DNA from: Nitrosomonas cryotolerans ATCC 49181
GTDB lineage: Bacteria > Pseudomonadota > Gammaproteobacteria > Burkholderiales > Nitrosomonadaceae
Reading direction: 5' to 3'
Assembly (NCBI RefSeq): GCF_900143275.1
Contig: NZ_FSRO01000001.1
Coordinates: 868,001-932,000 of the forward strand
Length of the DNA stretch: 64,000 nucleotides
This document shows, piece by piece, positions 1 to 8,999 of the stretch. The position numbers were made by a program, and so were the translations under genes. Numbering within the stretch: position 1 is the stretch's first letter; every line of letters starts with the position of its first letter. A model generated the notes under the pieces. That model did no database searches. It saw nothing but the letters and a program-made list of their open reading frames with translations, and was not told where the DNA came from.

Positions 1-42
1 TGTGCGATAATCTGAGACTGCTAGTTATGAATTGTATAAACC

Positions 43-930
43 ATGCACAAGACGATTGAAAACTTTGTAGGTAATACGCCTTTAGTGAGACTCAAACGTC
101 TCCCTGGTAAAACCAGTAATATTATCCTTGCCAAGCTTGAAGGGAACAATCCAGCCGGATCAGTAAAGGATCGTCCGGCGCTGTCAATGATTTTACATGC
201 ACAGCAGCGCGGCGTTATCAAACCTGGTGATACACTCATTGAGGCTACCAGTGGCAATACGGGTATTGCTCTAGCGATGACAGCGGCAATGATGGGCTAT
301 CATATGACGCTGATTATGCCGGAGAATTTGAGCATAGAGCGGCGGCAATCTATGCGCGCATATGGAGCAGAGATTATACTGACGCCAAGCGATGGAGGTA
401 TGGAGCGCGCGCGCGATATTGCCGAGAATTTATGCAATGAAGGAAAGGGAATCATCCTGGACCAATTCTCAAATTCAGATAACCCCTTAGCGCATTATGA
501 GGGGACTGCGCCTGAAATCTGGCGAGATACCGCAGGAAAGATAACTCATTTTGTAAGTAGCATGGGAACAACAGGAACTATTATGGGGTGTGCCCGGTTT
601 CTTAAAGAACAGAATGCGGCTATTCAGATTGTTGGTGTACAACCAGAGGAAGGGGCACAGATTCCAGGTATTCGTAAATGGTCGCCAGCTTATTTGCCCA
701 AGATATATCACGCTGAGCGAGTGGATAATATTATGTTGGTGTCTCAAGCCGAAGCGGAGGATTTAACTCGGCGATTGGCGCGCGAAGAAGGAATCTTTGC
801 CGGGATCTCGTCCGGTGGTGCGCTGGCTGCAGCGCTTAAGATTTCCGCCCATGTAGAAAAGGCTGTGATTGTCTTTATAGTGTGTGATCGTGGCGATCGT
901 TATCTTTCTACAGGAGTTTTTCCTGCCTGA
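43..930 (+). CDS. cysM: Cysteine synthase B (O-acetylserine/thiosulfate sulfhydrylase)
   Basis: PLP enzyme that makes cysteine (or S-sulfocysteine from thiosulfate) from O-acetylserine in the cytoplasm. At 295 aa it has the usual CysM length. The PLP lysine is K42 in NNPAGSVKDR, the substrate loop TSGNT is at 69-73, the phosphate-binding GTTGT at 175-179, and the C-terminal CDRGDRYLSTGVF is the CysM-type ending rather than the CysK-type one. The ATG at 43 gives the canonical N-terminus with GNTPLVRL; only 42 bases lie upstream, so the promoter is outside or at the very edge. A second, CysK-type enzyme is encoded at 26519, so the two paralogues are distinct genes. CysM rather than CysK is a call from motif style. 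Confidence 0.93.
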   Translation: MHKTIENFVGNTPLVRLKRLPGKTSNIILAKLEGNNPAGSVKDRPALSMILHAQQRGVIKPGDTLIEATSGNTGIALAMTAAMMGYHMTLIMPENLSIERRQSMRAYGAEIILTPSDGGMERARDIAENLCNEGKGIILDQFSNSDNPLAHYEGTAPEIWRDTAGKITHFVSSMGTTGTIMGCARFLKEQNAAIQIVGVQPEEGAQIPGIRKWSPAYLPKIYHAERVDNIMLVSQAEAEDLTRRLAREEGIFAGISSGGALAAALKISAHVEKAVIVFIVCDRGDRYLSTGVFPA

Positions 931-969
931 ATAAAATAAACTATATGAGATAGAAATCATATTATTTCT

Positions 970-3027
970 ATGCAATATCTTGCAGGAATAATGCTGACCA
1001 AGCATTTATCTGGATTGGTAATACGAGATCTGCTTGCTGCCATAGCACTCATGATATTGTTGTCCAGTTCTTCTGTTTACGCGGCGTATCCCGAACTTAC
1101 ATTTACGCTTGATGATGTACACAGTCCTGTGCTGAGTGCAAAGATGATTCGAGTACATCTTTCCGGTTCACAACTATCTCGGCTGGAAGTTCGTATTGGT
1201 AAGGTAATGGTACAAGGAAAGGTCTGGCATAATTTGACTCTTTCCTGTTATCAGTTTCACCTAACCAGCCATCTTATTGATTGTACCCGTGGAAAATTAT
1301 ATTTATCCGATTTGGTTGTATTATCAACTGCTTTCCGATTTATTCCGCAAGAAAAAACGATAGAAATTGATATTAATCCTGTTGTAAATGAACATTGGCG
1401 GTTTTCTATGCGTTGGGACGAACGTATCTGGCGCAGCTCATTAACCATTATTAATGGCCAATCTCAATATGTTGCACAATGGCTTCCGAATAAAGAGACT
1501 TTGCCTCTTTTTAGTGAGGGAAGAATAAATGGAGTGGTGACGCTACATGGAAATGCGCAGGGTTTAAACAAAATTTTATTAGATTTGTCCGTAAATGCGC
1601 TCGCCTTTAGTGACCGCTCCGGGTTGCATGCAGGTGAGAACGTGAATATGGCAATGACTGTAATAGCGACACGCGCCGCTCGAAATAAACAATGGGAATG
1701 GCAAAGTGATATTAACTGGCTAGGTGGCGAAATATTCTGGCAGCCGATTTATCTTATAGGTAGTGGGCAGCGTCTAAGCTTGAATGGCACTGTAGATGAA
1801 AAAAATGTTCAGATACACAAGGGAAAACTTGTATTTGAAGATATTGGTCAATTTGATTTTTCGGGTGTTATGGTGCGATCTGACAATAGGCTACGCGATT
1901 TTGAGTTGCGTACAGACAATTTAGAATTATCAAATTTGTTTGATCGAATATTGAAGCCTTTTCTAGAAAACACCGTCTTCTCAGAAATGGAAGTATCAGG
2001 TTATGGCGCTCTTGATTGGCGTTATCGTAATGGTCAAAGCGAATCATTAATTTTAGATCTTAATAATGCTTCAGTAATAGATAAGCGGTCGCGGTTTGCA
2101 TTTGAGGAAATAAATGCGCATATCCCGTGGAAGCGGGAAAGTATGACAACAGCAGATATTAGTATTCTGAATGGCGAAATATTACGTATACCATTAGGTA
2201 ATGTGCACGTTCCACTAAAAATTAATAATTTTAATTTCAGTTTATCAGAACTTGTTTTGCCTGTGCTCGATGGTGCATTGAAGCTGGAAGAATTCAGTGC
2301 TTCGTACCGGGATCATGGCTGGCAATGGCAATTTAGCGGCGAGCTTTTTCCTGTGTCCATGGAGAAACTAACAGCAGCACTGCAAATCCAGAAAATGCAC
2401 GGTACGTTATCGGGAGTGATTCCCTGGGTGAATTATGACGGGGCAACGATTGCTGTTGATGGTACGCTATTATTTAATGTTTTCGACGGAACCATGGTGG
2501 CAAAAAATCTAATATTATTCGAACCGCTAGGTCTTACTCCACATCTTAAAGTAGACTTGGAAATGCGTAATTTGGATCTTGATCTGCTGACACGAACATT
2601 CTCATTTGGAAGTATGCAGGGACGTATTGATATGGATATGCATAATCTTGAGCTGGCCAGCTGGCGGCCTACAAAGTTCGATGCGAATTTGCTGAGTAGT
2701 CCTGGGAGCTATCCACGCCGAATCAGTCAAGCCGCAATACAAAATATCTCGGCATTGGGTGGAATGAGGGCAGCAGCTATCATTCAGCGTAGTTTTCTGC
2801 GATTTTTTAAAGAATTTGGCTACTCAAAAATAGGATGGCGTTGTTCATTACGCAATAATGTTTGCCGTATGGGTGGAATCGAATCTGAATCAGATGGTTA
2901 TGTCATTGTGAAAGGTGGTGGTGTGCCAGCTATTACTGTGATGGGCTATAATCAGGATGTAAGTTGGCACGAGTTGGTTAACCGTTTAAAACGAGTTACT
3001 CAGGGAAATGATCCTATTATTCAATAG
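970..3027 (+). CDS. ydbH: YdbH-like AsmA-family intermembrane phospholipid transport protein
   Basis: Likely member of the AsmA-like bridge family (YdbH, TamB, YhdP) that moves phospholipids between inner and outer membranes. The 685-aa protein has an N-terminal hydrophobic anchor at about residues 20-39, then a long beta-rich periplasmic body. It is shorter than E. coli YdbH (about 880 aa). Identification rests mainly on the next two genes, a YnbE-type lipoprotein and a YdbL-type periplasmic protein, which in E. coli are the partners of YdbH. An alternative start is ATG 991 (MLTKHLSG). The ynbE gene begins 8 bases after its stop, so the three are probably one operon. The family call is good; functional equivalence is inferred. 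Confidence 0.8.
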   Translation: MQYLAGIMLTKHLSGLVIRDLLAAIALMILLSSSSVYAAYPELTFTLDDVHSPVLSAKMIRVHLSGSQLSRLEVRIGKVMVQGKVWHNLTLSCYQFHLTSHLIDCTRGKLYLSDLVVLSTAFRFIPQEKTIEIDINPVVNEHWRFSMRWDERIWRSSLTIINGQSQYVAQWLPNKETLPLFSEGRINGVVTLHGNAQGLNKILLDLSVNALAFSDRSGLHAGENVNMAMTVIATRAARNKQWEWQSDINWLGGEIFWQPIYLIGSGQRLSLNGTVDEKNVQIHKGKLVFEDIGQFDFSGVMVRSDNRLRDFELRTDNLELSNLFDRILKPFLENTVFSEMEVSGYGALDWRYRNGQSESLILDLNNASVIDKRSRFAFEEINAHIPWKRESMTTADISILNGEILRIPLGNVHVPLKINNFNFSLSELVLPVLDGALKLEEFSASYRDHGWQWQFSGELFPVSMEKLTAALQIQKMHGTLSGVIPWVNYDGATIAVDGTLLFNVFDGTMVAKNLILFEPLGLTPHLKVDLEMRNLDLDLLTRTFSFGSMQGRIDMDMHNLELASWRPTKFDANLLSSPGSYPRRISQAAIQNISALGGMRAAAIIQRSFLRFFKEFGYSKIGWRCSLRNNVCRMGGIESESDGYVIVKGGGVPAITVMGYNQDVSWHELVNRLKRVTQGNDPIIQ

Positions 3028-3035
3028 AGTACAAG

Positions 3036-3221
3036 ATGAAGAGTAATTTTTTCTGTATCAGTTTGTTGGCATTGATTGGCTTGATTTTGTCAGCGTGTGT
3101 CACCATTAATATCTATTTTCCTGCTGCTGCCGCTGAAAAGGCAGCTGACAGAATTATTGAAGAAGTGTGGCAACTGGAAGGCACGGAGGCTGTGCGAGAA
3201 ACAGATAAAGTCGTACCTTAA
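3036..3221 (+). CDS. ynbE: YnbE-like outer-membrane lipoprotein
   Basis: Small lipoprotein of 61 aa. A type II signal peptide ends in the lipobox LSAC with the lipidated cysteine at residue 21, followed by VTINIYFPAAAAEKAAD, a segment typical of YnbE. In E. coli, YnbE sits in the outer membrane and stacks on the YdbH beta-groove to complete the lipid bridge. It lies 8 bases after ydbH and 30-40 bases before ydbL, matching the conserved order. No ribosome binding site stronger than GAG is visible before the ATG, so coupling to ydbH translation is plausible. Confidence 0.85.
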   Translation: MKSNFFCISLLALIGLILSACVTINIYFPAAAAEKAADRIIEEVWQLEGTEAVRETDKVVP

Positions 3222-3251
3222 GATTCTTGATCAAATTATTACATTATTGAG

Positions 3252-3689
3252 GTGACAACATTGAGTAACCCCATTTTTCGTTTGTTAGTGTGGGTGATAT
3301 TATTTTTGGTATTACCTGCTTTAAGTTATGCGGCTGCAAATATTGAGATTAATACTCCTGCTATTACCAGTCTTAAACAGAGTATGCAGAATCGGCATAA
3401 TCAGTTAGCAGCATATTATAGCAGTGGTGCGGTCGGCCTTACCCGAGATGGACTGATAGCAATGCATGACGCTAATGCGGTGCCATTAGCAACGAGGCAG
3501 TTAGTAAATTCCTTGATTGCAGCAGAGAACCAGGATAGAAATGCTCTTTATCGTGAGATTGCTCGTGCTAATAACCATCCCGAATGGGAGAGTGATATTC
3601 GTGCTACTTTTAGTCAACGCTGGATTAAATTAGCCAAGCCAGGATGGTGGTACCAGACGGCAAACGGTTCTTGGGTAAAACACAGGTGA
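3252..3689 (+). CDS. ydbL: YdbL-like periplasmic protein (DUF1318)
   Basis: Periplasmic protein of the DUF1318/YdbL family, which in E. coli controls YnbE multimerisation in the YdbH bridge. It has a signal peptide with a hydrophobic core at about residues 9-26 ending near SYAAA, and the family C-terminus with RWIKLAKPGWWYQ. The annotated GTG at 3252 has no spaced Shine-Dalgarno. A TTG at 3261 lies six bases after GAGGTG (3249-3254) and encodes MSNPIFRLL, so the true start is probably 3261, giving 142 aa. Third gene of the ydbH operon, followed by a strong terminator. Confidence 0.85.
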   Translation: MTTLSNPIFRLLVWVILFLVLPALSYAAANIEINTPAITSLKQSMQNRHNQLAAYYSSGAVGLTRDGLIAMHDANAVPLATRQLVNSLIAAENQDRNALYREIARANNHPEWESDIRATFSQRWIKLAKPGWWYQTANGSWVKHR

Positions 3690-3850
3690 ATTCCTAACGT
3701 TGAGAAAGATGAGATGCTAGCTTATGAAGGTGCTGACTATTTTATTTTTAACAGCAACGGGTTCCTTGAGATTTGATCGTAATTTTTAAAAATATCTGAT
3801 ATCAAAATCTTTCTATTTATTTATGCTTTTTAAATTTAGGTTGTCGTGCA

Positions 3851-3876
3851 AGGAGGCTATGCCAGCCTCCTTTTTT
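3851..3876. terminator. Rho-independent terminator between convergent genes
   Basis: The inverted repeat AGGAGGCT / AGCCTCCT (3851-3858 and 3864-3871) with a 5-base loop is followed by a T run on the plus strand. It sits between ydbL (plus) and the convergent membrane protein gene whose stop is at 3887, so it can serve ydbL and, with the weaker A/T content on the other side, perhaps both genes. Confidence 0.8.
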
Positions 3877-3886
3877 GAATCAATTC

Positions 3887-4585
3887 CTAATCTCGTTCAC
3901 CCGAGAACGCAAGCAATAACTGCAATAAGCTAATGAATAAATTATAAATGCTAAGGTAAATACCTAAGGTCGCCATGACGTAATTGGTTTCTCCGCCATT
4001 AACGATTCGACTGACATCAAACAGAATAAAGCCGGAGAACAGTAATACAGCAACCGCTGAGATAGCAAGCGAGAGGGCGGGTATAGCAAAAAACAGATTA
4101 GCTAACGATGCAATTATTATGAGGACAAGTCCTACCATAAGGAAGTTGCGCATAAAGCCAAAATCTTTCTTTGTTACGGTTGCAATCGTTGCAAGCGTAA
4201 AGAAAATTACACCAGTTCCAGCCGCAGCAATGCCTATCAGTTGTGCGCCATTCTTAAAGTGTAAGGCATATTGCAGCATGGGACCGAGCCACCAGCCTGC
4301 CACAAAAGTGAATGCAAAGAGTAACACGATACCCCAAATGCTATTACGTGTTGCGCTGACGGCAAACATCAAACCGATCATGACAGCTAACATTACTAGG
4401 GATCCGATGATTGGAGATTGAGCGAGAAATGAGAAATTCATATTGGTTCCAATGGCCGCACCAACAACGGTTGGAATCATGGTCAGGCCTAACATCCAAT
4501 AGGTGTTACGTAATACTTTATTGCGCTCAGCGTCAAGCTTTCCTGTTTGTGTTGCAGATGTTGTATATCGTAGATTAGATTGCAT
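3887..4585 (-). CDS. Bax inhibitor-1 / YccA family integral membrane protein
   Basis: Seven-helix inner-membrane protein of 232 aa in the BI-1 (UPF0005) family that includes E. coli YccA and YbhL. YccA binds and modulates the FtsH protease; other members are proposed pH-sensitive calcium leak channels. Visible features are a short polar cytoplasmic N-terminus (about 25 residues), then hydrophobic helices, and the late motif FILFDVSRIVNGG with its conserved acidic residue, typical of the family. The start is supported by a purine-rich AGGGGGG about 5 bases before the ATG on the minus strand. It stands alone, convergent with ydbL. Which paralogue it matches cannot be told by eye. Confidence 0.88.
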   Translation of the reverse strand: MQSNLRYTTSATQTGKLDAERNKVLRNTYWMLGLTMIPTVVGAAIGTNMNFSFLAQSPIIGSLVMLAVMIGLMFAVSATRNSIWGIVLLFAFTFVAGWWLGPMLQYALHFKNGAQLIGIAAAGTGVIFFTLATIATVTKKDFGFMRNFLMVGLVLIIIASLANLFFAIPALSLAISAVAVLLFSGFILFDVSRIVNGGETNYVMATLGIYLSIYNLFISLLQLLLAFSGERD

Positions 4586-5549
4586 ATAAACCCCCCTTTG
4601 TACCTAAAAAATATAACTCATTAGACTACCCATATTTTTTAAAAGTTGCAATTGCATTTTTAATCTAAAATCAGATAAATGGTCTTGGTTATCCAGGTTG
4701 GAAATGTGCGCTTAGAAGATAAAATAATGCTTGGTTTCTGTGTTACTGCCTTCCGATTGAATCGTGGCAGAATAGCTGGCTTGATACGGCATCTTTTTGG
4801 ATGCTATTGCTGTCAGAGTTTCTCTCAGAAGAAGGATCCTTGGCGGGATTTCTGTTAGATAAATTAGCGTTTTGCGTAGATTTTGGAATCCGTGGTTTTC
4901 CCATTCGTGAAGTGGAAGGAGAATCGTTTGTCTGCAATATTTTCTCCATTAGATTATTTTGGTCCATGGAAACCCTTGGTGAGCGACTGGATTATATTAG
5001 CGATCCTTTAAAGATCCTTTGTCCATACGACCTGGTGCTAGAACGCATGCGCCTGATCATGGCTAGTTCGAATTTTGTTTGTACATAAATCAATGGTAAT
5101 AAATTTATGTGTATTGATAGATTGATTAATCGCTAAATCAGACTGGCCGCAATAAATAAATTGTTGTGAGTAAGCAATCGCATTCCATTTTGCTGATGGG
5201 GGTATATTTGAAATCGAAAATACGCTAATACCACTATTCCAAATAGGGGATATTGCTATAAAAATCATCAATTTCCCTTGTGAGAGTGATTGAGTCATGC
5301 TAAAATTTCGGCTCTAATTATTAGAGTATAGAAGTTACCAATAATTAAAAATATAAGTTGTAAATATATAGGAAGTTCGGCCAAGTAAAAGTAATTATCG
5401 TCAATCATGATATGGTTATTTTTATATAAGATAAGATTTCAATATATGGACTGTTTCACAAGCTGATTGAGTGATAATAATTGTTCAGATTTGTATGGGT
5501 ATAGTTCGTATTCGGAATCGGTAAAATTAGTAATCACTGTGGGGGAAAT
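4586..5549. other. 964-base intergenic region upstream of the cox operon
   Basis: No gene is supported here. Three short reading frames (4801-5088 plus, 4743-4967 minus, 5038-5298 minus) overlap each other, lack ribosome binding sites and resemble nothing I recognise. One possible sigma70-like promoter for the cox operon is TTGTGA at 5278-5283, 17 bases, TAAAAT at 5301-5306, which would leave a 5' leader of roughly 240 bases before coxB. The rest is AT-rich and featureless to me. Confidence 0.4.
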
Positions 5550-6383
5550 ATGAGCAGTAAATCAGCAGTAGCCCTAGCGGGGGTTTCCGCTCTCGCTTTT
5601 TACTCGAGTATGGCGGTCGGGTCTAAATATAATTTACCTGAGCCGCAAAGTGTTATCGCTCAAGATATATATGATCAACATATGCTGTTGTTGTGGGTTT
5701 GTTTGATTATTTTTGTTGGTGTATTCGGTGTGATGTTTTATTCCATACTTAAGCACCGCAAATCTTTAGGTTATAAAGCTGCAAACTTCCATCACAGCAC
5801 AACGGTTGAGGTGATCTGGACAGTGATTCCTTGTGTCATTCTTCTTGCAATGGCTTGGCCGGCAACCAAAACAGTTCTTGCTATGAAGGATACTTCAAGT
5901 CCAGATATTACGATCAAGGCGACGGGCTATCAATGGATGTGGGGTTATGATTACTTGCAGGGCGAAGGCGAGGGAATCAGCTTCTATAGCAAGTTAACCA
6001 CACCTAAAGCGCAGATAGAAAACAAGGAACCTAAAGGCGAAAATTACTTATTAGAAGTGGACAATCATGTAGTGGTGCCTGTAGGTAAGAAAATACGGGT
6101 AATTATTACAGCGAATGATGTGCTTCATGCATGGTGGGTACCTGCGTTTGGAATTAAGCAGGATGCGATCCCTGGTTTTATTCGAGATGGCTGGTTTACA
6201 GCTGATAATCCCGGTATTTACCGTGGGCAGTGTGCTGAATTGTGTGGTAAGGATCATGGATTCATGCCGATCGTGGTAGAGGTTATGGAGGCCGAAGACT
6301 ATGCTCAATGGGTAGGTGAACAATTGAAAAAATCAGCTGCAGTGGATGATGAATCAATTGCGACTGAAGCCAATAAAGTTTAA
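5550..6383 (+). CDS. coxB: Cytochrome c oxidase subunit II (CuA subunit)
   Basis: Subunit II of an aa3-type terminal oxidase; it accepts electrons from cytochrome c at the binuclear CuA site on the periplasmic side. The 277-aa protein has an N-terminal signal/hydrophobic segment, two membrane helices (about 45-65 and 88-105), and a cupredoxin domain. CuA ligands are visible: H193, C228, E230, C232, H236, M239 in the block HAWW ... GQCAELCGKDHGFM. There is no C-terminal cytochrome c domain, so it is the caa-less form. GGGGGAA precedes the ATG. First gene of the oxidase cluster. Confidence 0.97.
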   Translation: MSSKSAVALAGVSALAFYSSMAVGSKYNLPEPQSVIAQDIYDQHMLLLWVCLIIFVGVFGVMFYSILKHRKSLGYKAANFHHSTTVEVIWTVIPCVILLAMAWPATKTVLAMKDTSSPDITIKATGYQWMWGYDYLQGEGEGISFYSKLTTPKAQIENKEPKGENYLLEVDNHVVVPVGKKIRVIITANDVLHAWWVPAFGIKQDAIPGFIRDGWFTADNPGIYRGQCAELCGKDHGFMPIVVEVMEAEDYAQWVGEQLKKSAAVDDESIATEANKV

Positions 6384-6489
6384 GCCTTGTCAGGCGTTAG
6401 ATTTTTCTCTGCGCATAGCGTGCAGCATGGAATAAGCGCCTTGCTTTCAAGCGTTAACGAATTCGGAAATAAGTAATAAGGAGATTAAT

Positions 6490-8076
6490 ATGGCAGCAGT
6501 ACATGGTGACGTACATGGTCACGGACATGATGACCATCATCCTGGTGGCATAATGCGCTGGGTAACAACAACCAACCATAAAGACATCGGCACGATGTAT
6601 CTGTGGTTTAGTTTTACTATGTTTTTGATTGGTGGGTTTTTAGCAATGGGTATTCGGGCTGAATTGTTTCAGCCTGGAATACAGATACTGGAGCCGGAGT
6701 TATTTAATCAGTTTACAACATTGCATGGATTGATAATGGTATTTGGTGCCATTATGCCGGCCTTTGTTGGTTTTGCGAACTGGCAAGTGCCTCTGATGAT
6801 TGGTGCACCGGATATGGCCTTTGCCCGGATGAACAACTGGAGCTTCTGGCTATTACCAGTAGCCGCTTCTTTGTTGCTGACTTCATTCCTGGTGCCTGGC
6901 GGTGCTGCGGCAGGTGGTTGGACATTTTATCCGCCTCTGTCTGCTCAAGGTGGTCTTGGTGTTGATATGATGATTTTTGCAATTCATATTTTGGGGGCTT
7001 CCTCAATTATGGGTTCCATTAATATTATTACGACCATATTGAATATGCGTGCACCGGGCATGACATTAATGAAAATGCCGATGTTCGTTTGGACATGGTT
7101 AATTACTGCGTACCTGCTGGTTCTGGTTATGCCGGTTTTGGCTGGAGCGGTAACAATGTTGTTGACCGATCGTCATTTCGGTACCAGCTTTTTTAATGCT
7201 GCCGGTGGTGGAGATCCTGTTTTATTTCAGCATGTCTTCTGGTTTTTTGGTCATCCAGAGGTCTATATTATGATTTTGCCTGCATTTGGTATTGTCTCCG
7301 AGATTATTCCAACATTTTCTCGCAAGCCATTGTTTGGCTATTCTTCAATGGTATACGCGACGGCATCAATTGCAATATTGTCTTGCTTTGTTTGGGCGCA
7401 TCACATGTTTACGGCAGGTATGCCAGCAGTAGGGCAGTTATTCTTTATGTACGCGACAATGTTGATCGCTGTACCTACAGGTGTGAAAGTGTTTAACTGG
7501 ACGGCTACCATGTGGCGCGGTTCTATGACATTTGAAACTCCGATGCTGTTTTCCATAGGATTTGTATTTTTATTCGTGATTGGTGGATTCAGTGGCGTGA
7601 TTTGCGCGATCGTTCCTATAGATATTCAGGTTCAGGATACTTATTATGTAATTGCACATTTTCATTATGTATTGGTGTCTGGTGCATTGTTTGCATTGTT
7701 TGCCGGTGCTTATTACTGGATACCTAAATGGACTGGACATATGTATGATGAAACATTGGGTAAATGGCACTTCTGGTTATCCATGTTCTTCTTTAACTTA
7801 ACCTTCTTTGTGCAGCATTTTCTAGGTTTGGCGGGCATGCCTCGCAGAATTCCTGATTATGCGATACAGTTTGCTGATTTTAATATGATTTCGAGTATTG
7901 GTGCGTTTGGGTTTGGCTTAACTCAGCTTCTTTTCCTCTACATTATGATTAAATGCATTCGTAGTAAAGAAAAAGCCCCGGAAATGCCATGGGACGGCGC
8001 AACAACGCTGGAGTGGACTGCATTGCCTACCCCTGCTCCATATCATAGTTTTGAGACTCCCCCTGTCGTTAAATAG
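6490..8076 (+). CDS. coxA: Cytochrome c oxidase subunit I
   Basis: Catalytic heme-copper subunit that reduces oxygen to water and pumps protons. The 528-aa protein has about 12 membrane helices. Heme a ligands are H79 and H392, heme a3 H390 (AHFHYV), CuB ligands H255 (HPEVY, with the Tyr259 crosslink) and H304/H305. D108 in IGAPDMAF corresponds to the D-channel entry. The N-terminus is unusually histidine-rich (eight His in residues 5-17), which may bind metal; this is inference. AAGGAG precedes the ATG by 6 bases. Confidence 0.98.
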   Translation: MAAVHGDVHGHGHDDHHPGGIMRWVTTTNHKDIGTMYLWFSFTMFLIGGFLAMGIRAELFQPGIQILEPELFNQFTTLHGLIMVFGAIMPAFVGFANWQVPLMIGAPDMAFARMNNWSFWLLPVAASLLLTSFLVPGGAAAGGWTFYPPLSAQGGLGVDMMIFAIHILGASSIMGSINIITTILNMRAPGMTLMKMPMFVWTWLITAYLLVLVMPVLAGAVTMLLTDRHFGTSFFNAAGGGDPVLFQHVFWFFGHPEVYIMILPAFGIVSEIIPTFSRKPLFGYSSMVYATASIAILSCFVWAHHMFTAGMPAVGQLFFMYATMLIAVPTGVKVFNWTATMWRGSMTFETPMLFSIGFVFLFVIGGFSGVICAIVPIDIQVQDTYYVIAHFHYVLVSGALFALFAGAYYWIPKWTGHMYDETLGKWHFWLSMFFFNLTFFVQHFLGLAGMPRRIPDYAIQFADFNMISSIGAFGFGLTQLLFLYIMIKCIRSKEKAPEMPWDGATTLEWTALPTPAPYHSFETPPVVK

Positions 8077-8094
8077 ACGGAAAGAGAGAAACGT

Positions 8095-8202
8095 ATGTCA
8101 CATGATGATACAGATTTGAAGCGAAAAAAGGTTAGAACAGCAATCTATCTGTTCATAACGGTTGTTGTAACTTATTTGGTGGTTATTTTAAAGCAATGGT
8201 AA
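8095..8202 (+). CDS. 35-aa single-helix protein, probable cytochrome oxidase small assembly protein
   Basis: A short frame starts at ATG 8095, 18 bases after coxA, and ends at TAA 8200-8202. It encodes a charged head (MSHDDTDLKRKKVRT) and one membrane helix (AIYLFITVVVTYLVVIL) ending KQW. A/G-rich GGAAAGAGAG lies upstream, and the ctaG ATG (8196) overlaps its last two codons and stop. In many betaproteobacteria a tiny single-helix protein annotated as cytochrome oxidase small assembly protein occupies this place. Length, basic N-terminus and overlap fit. No homology search was possible, so the name is from position and topology. Confidence 0.75.
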   Translation: MSHDDTDLKRKKVRTAIYLFITVVVTYLVVILKQW

Positions 8203-8744
8203 ATAGTAAATCGAAGGCGAATGTCACGATGTTGAAAAAGTTGTTGATTTTCACATTGGTTATGTTTGGGTTTGGTTTTGCGCTCGTACCATTTTACGAG
8301 AAGTTTTGTGAAGTGACCGGAATTAATAATTTACTTCAGGCGGACATACCGGGGAAGGAAACCCAGGTGGATACCAGTCGCTGGTTAACGGTTGAATTTG
8401 ATGCCAATGTGAGAGGTCTTCCTTGGCAGTTCAAACCATTACAATCCAGTATGCGTATTCATCCGGGTGAGCCGGTAGATGTGATGTATGAAATCAAAAA
8501 CACCTCAAATCGAGAGATTAATGGGCAAGCGATACCCAGCTATAGCCCGCAATTGCTAGAGAGACATCTGAGGAAATTTGAGTGTTTTTGCTTCACAAAG
8601 CAAACGCTCAAACCAAATGAAACCAGACAAATGCCTGTGCAATTTATTATTGAGCCAGGTTTGCCGGCTGATATGCATACAGTAACGATTTCGTATACCT
8701 TTTTTGAGCTACCTGGTAGCAGTAATGCTATGAATAATAATTAA
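8196..8744 (+). CDS. ctaG: Cytochrome c oxidase assembly protein CtaG/Cox11 (CuB chaperone)
   Basis: Membrane-anchored copper chaperone that loads CuB into subunit I. It has one N-terminal helix (about 14-31), then a periplasmic immunoglobulin-like domain with the copper-binding CFCF at residues 130-133. The 182-aa length is normal. The start codon overlaps the end of the 35-aa ORF, suggesting coupled translation. A second in-frame ATG lies at 8229 but would cut the charged head just before the helix; 8196 is preferred. Confidence 0.95.
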   Translation: MVNSKSKANVTMLKKLLIFTLVMFGFGFALVPFYEKFCEVTGINNLLQADIPGKETQVDTSRWLTVEFDANVRGLPWQFKPLQSSMRIHPGEPVDVMYEIKNTSNREINGQAIPSYSPQLLERHLRKFECFCFTKQTLKPNETRQMPVQFIIEPGLPADMHTVTISYTFFELPGSSNAMNNN

Positions 8745-8754
8745 GGAGACGGTT

Positions 8755-8967
8755 TTGAATAAATATACTGAGAAACAGCAATCAACTGGAACGGTGTTTC
8801 AAATAGCTAAAGCAGTCATGTGGGGGTTTATGGGAATACGCAGAAAGAGTGATCTTGAATTTGATGCCGAAACACTCAGGCCTGTACAGGTGATCATCGG
8901 TGGTCTGATAGGGGGAGCTCTTTTTGTAACGGGTGTATTGCTTCTGGTTAAGTTGGTTGTAAGTTAA
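8755..8967 (+). CDS. DUF2970 family small membrane protein
   Basis: 70-aa protein with the DUF2970 signature: an amphipathic segment AVMWGFMGIRRKSDLEFD followed by PVQVIIGGLIGGALF and a single C-terminal helix. DUF2970 genes commonly sit between ctaG and coxC in betaproteobacterial aa3 clusters; the role is unknown, presumably in assembly or stability. The start is TTG 8755, supported by AAGGAGA five to six bases upstream. No other good start exists. Confidence 0.85.
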   Translation: MNKYTEKQQSTGTVFQIAKAVMWGFMGIRRKSDLEFDAETLRPVQVIIGGLIGGALFVTGVLLLVKLVVS

Positions 8968-8999
8968 AAATTGAATAAATCATATGTAGGAGGATGAGA

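Noticed and set aside
4743..5298. Three short ORFs upstream of coxB
   Set aside because: They overlap on opposite strands, lack ribosome binding sites and match no family I know.
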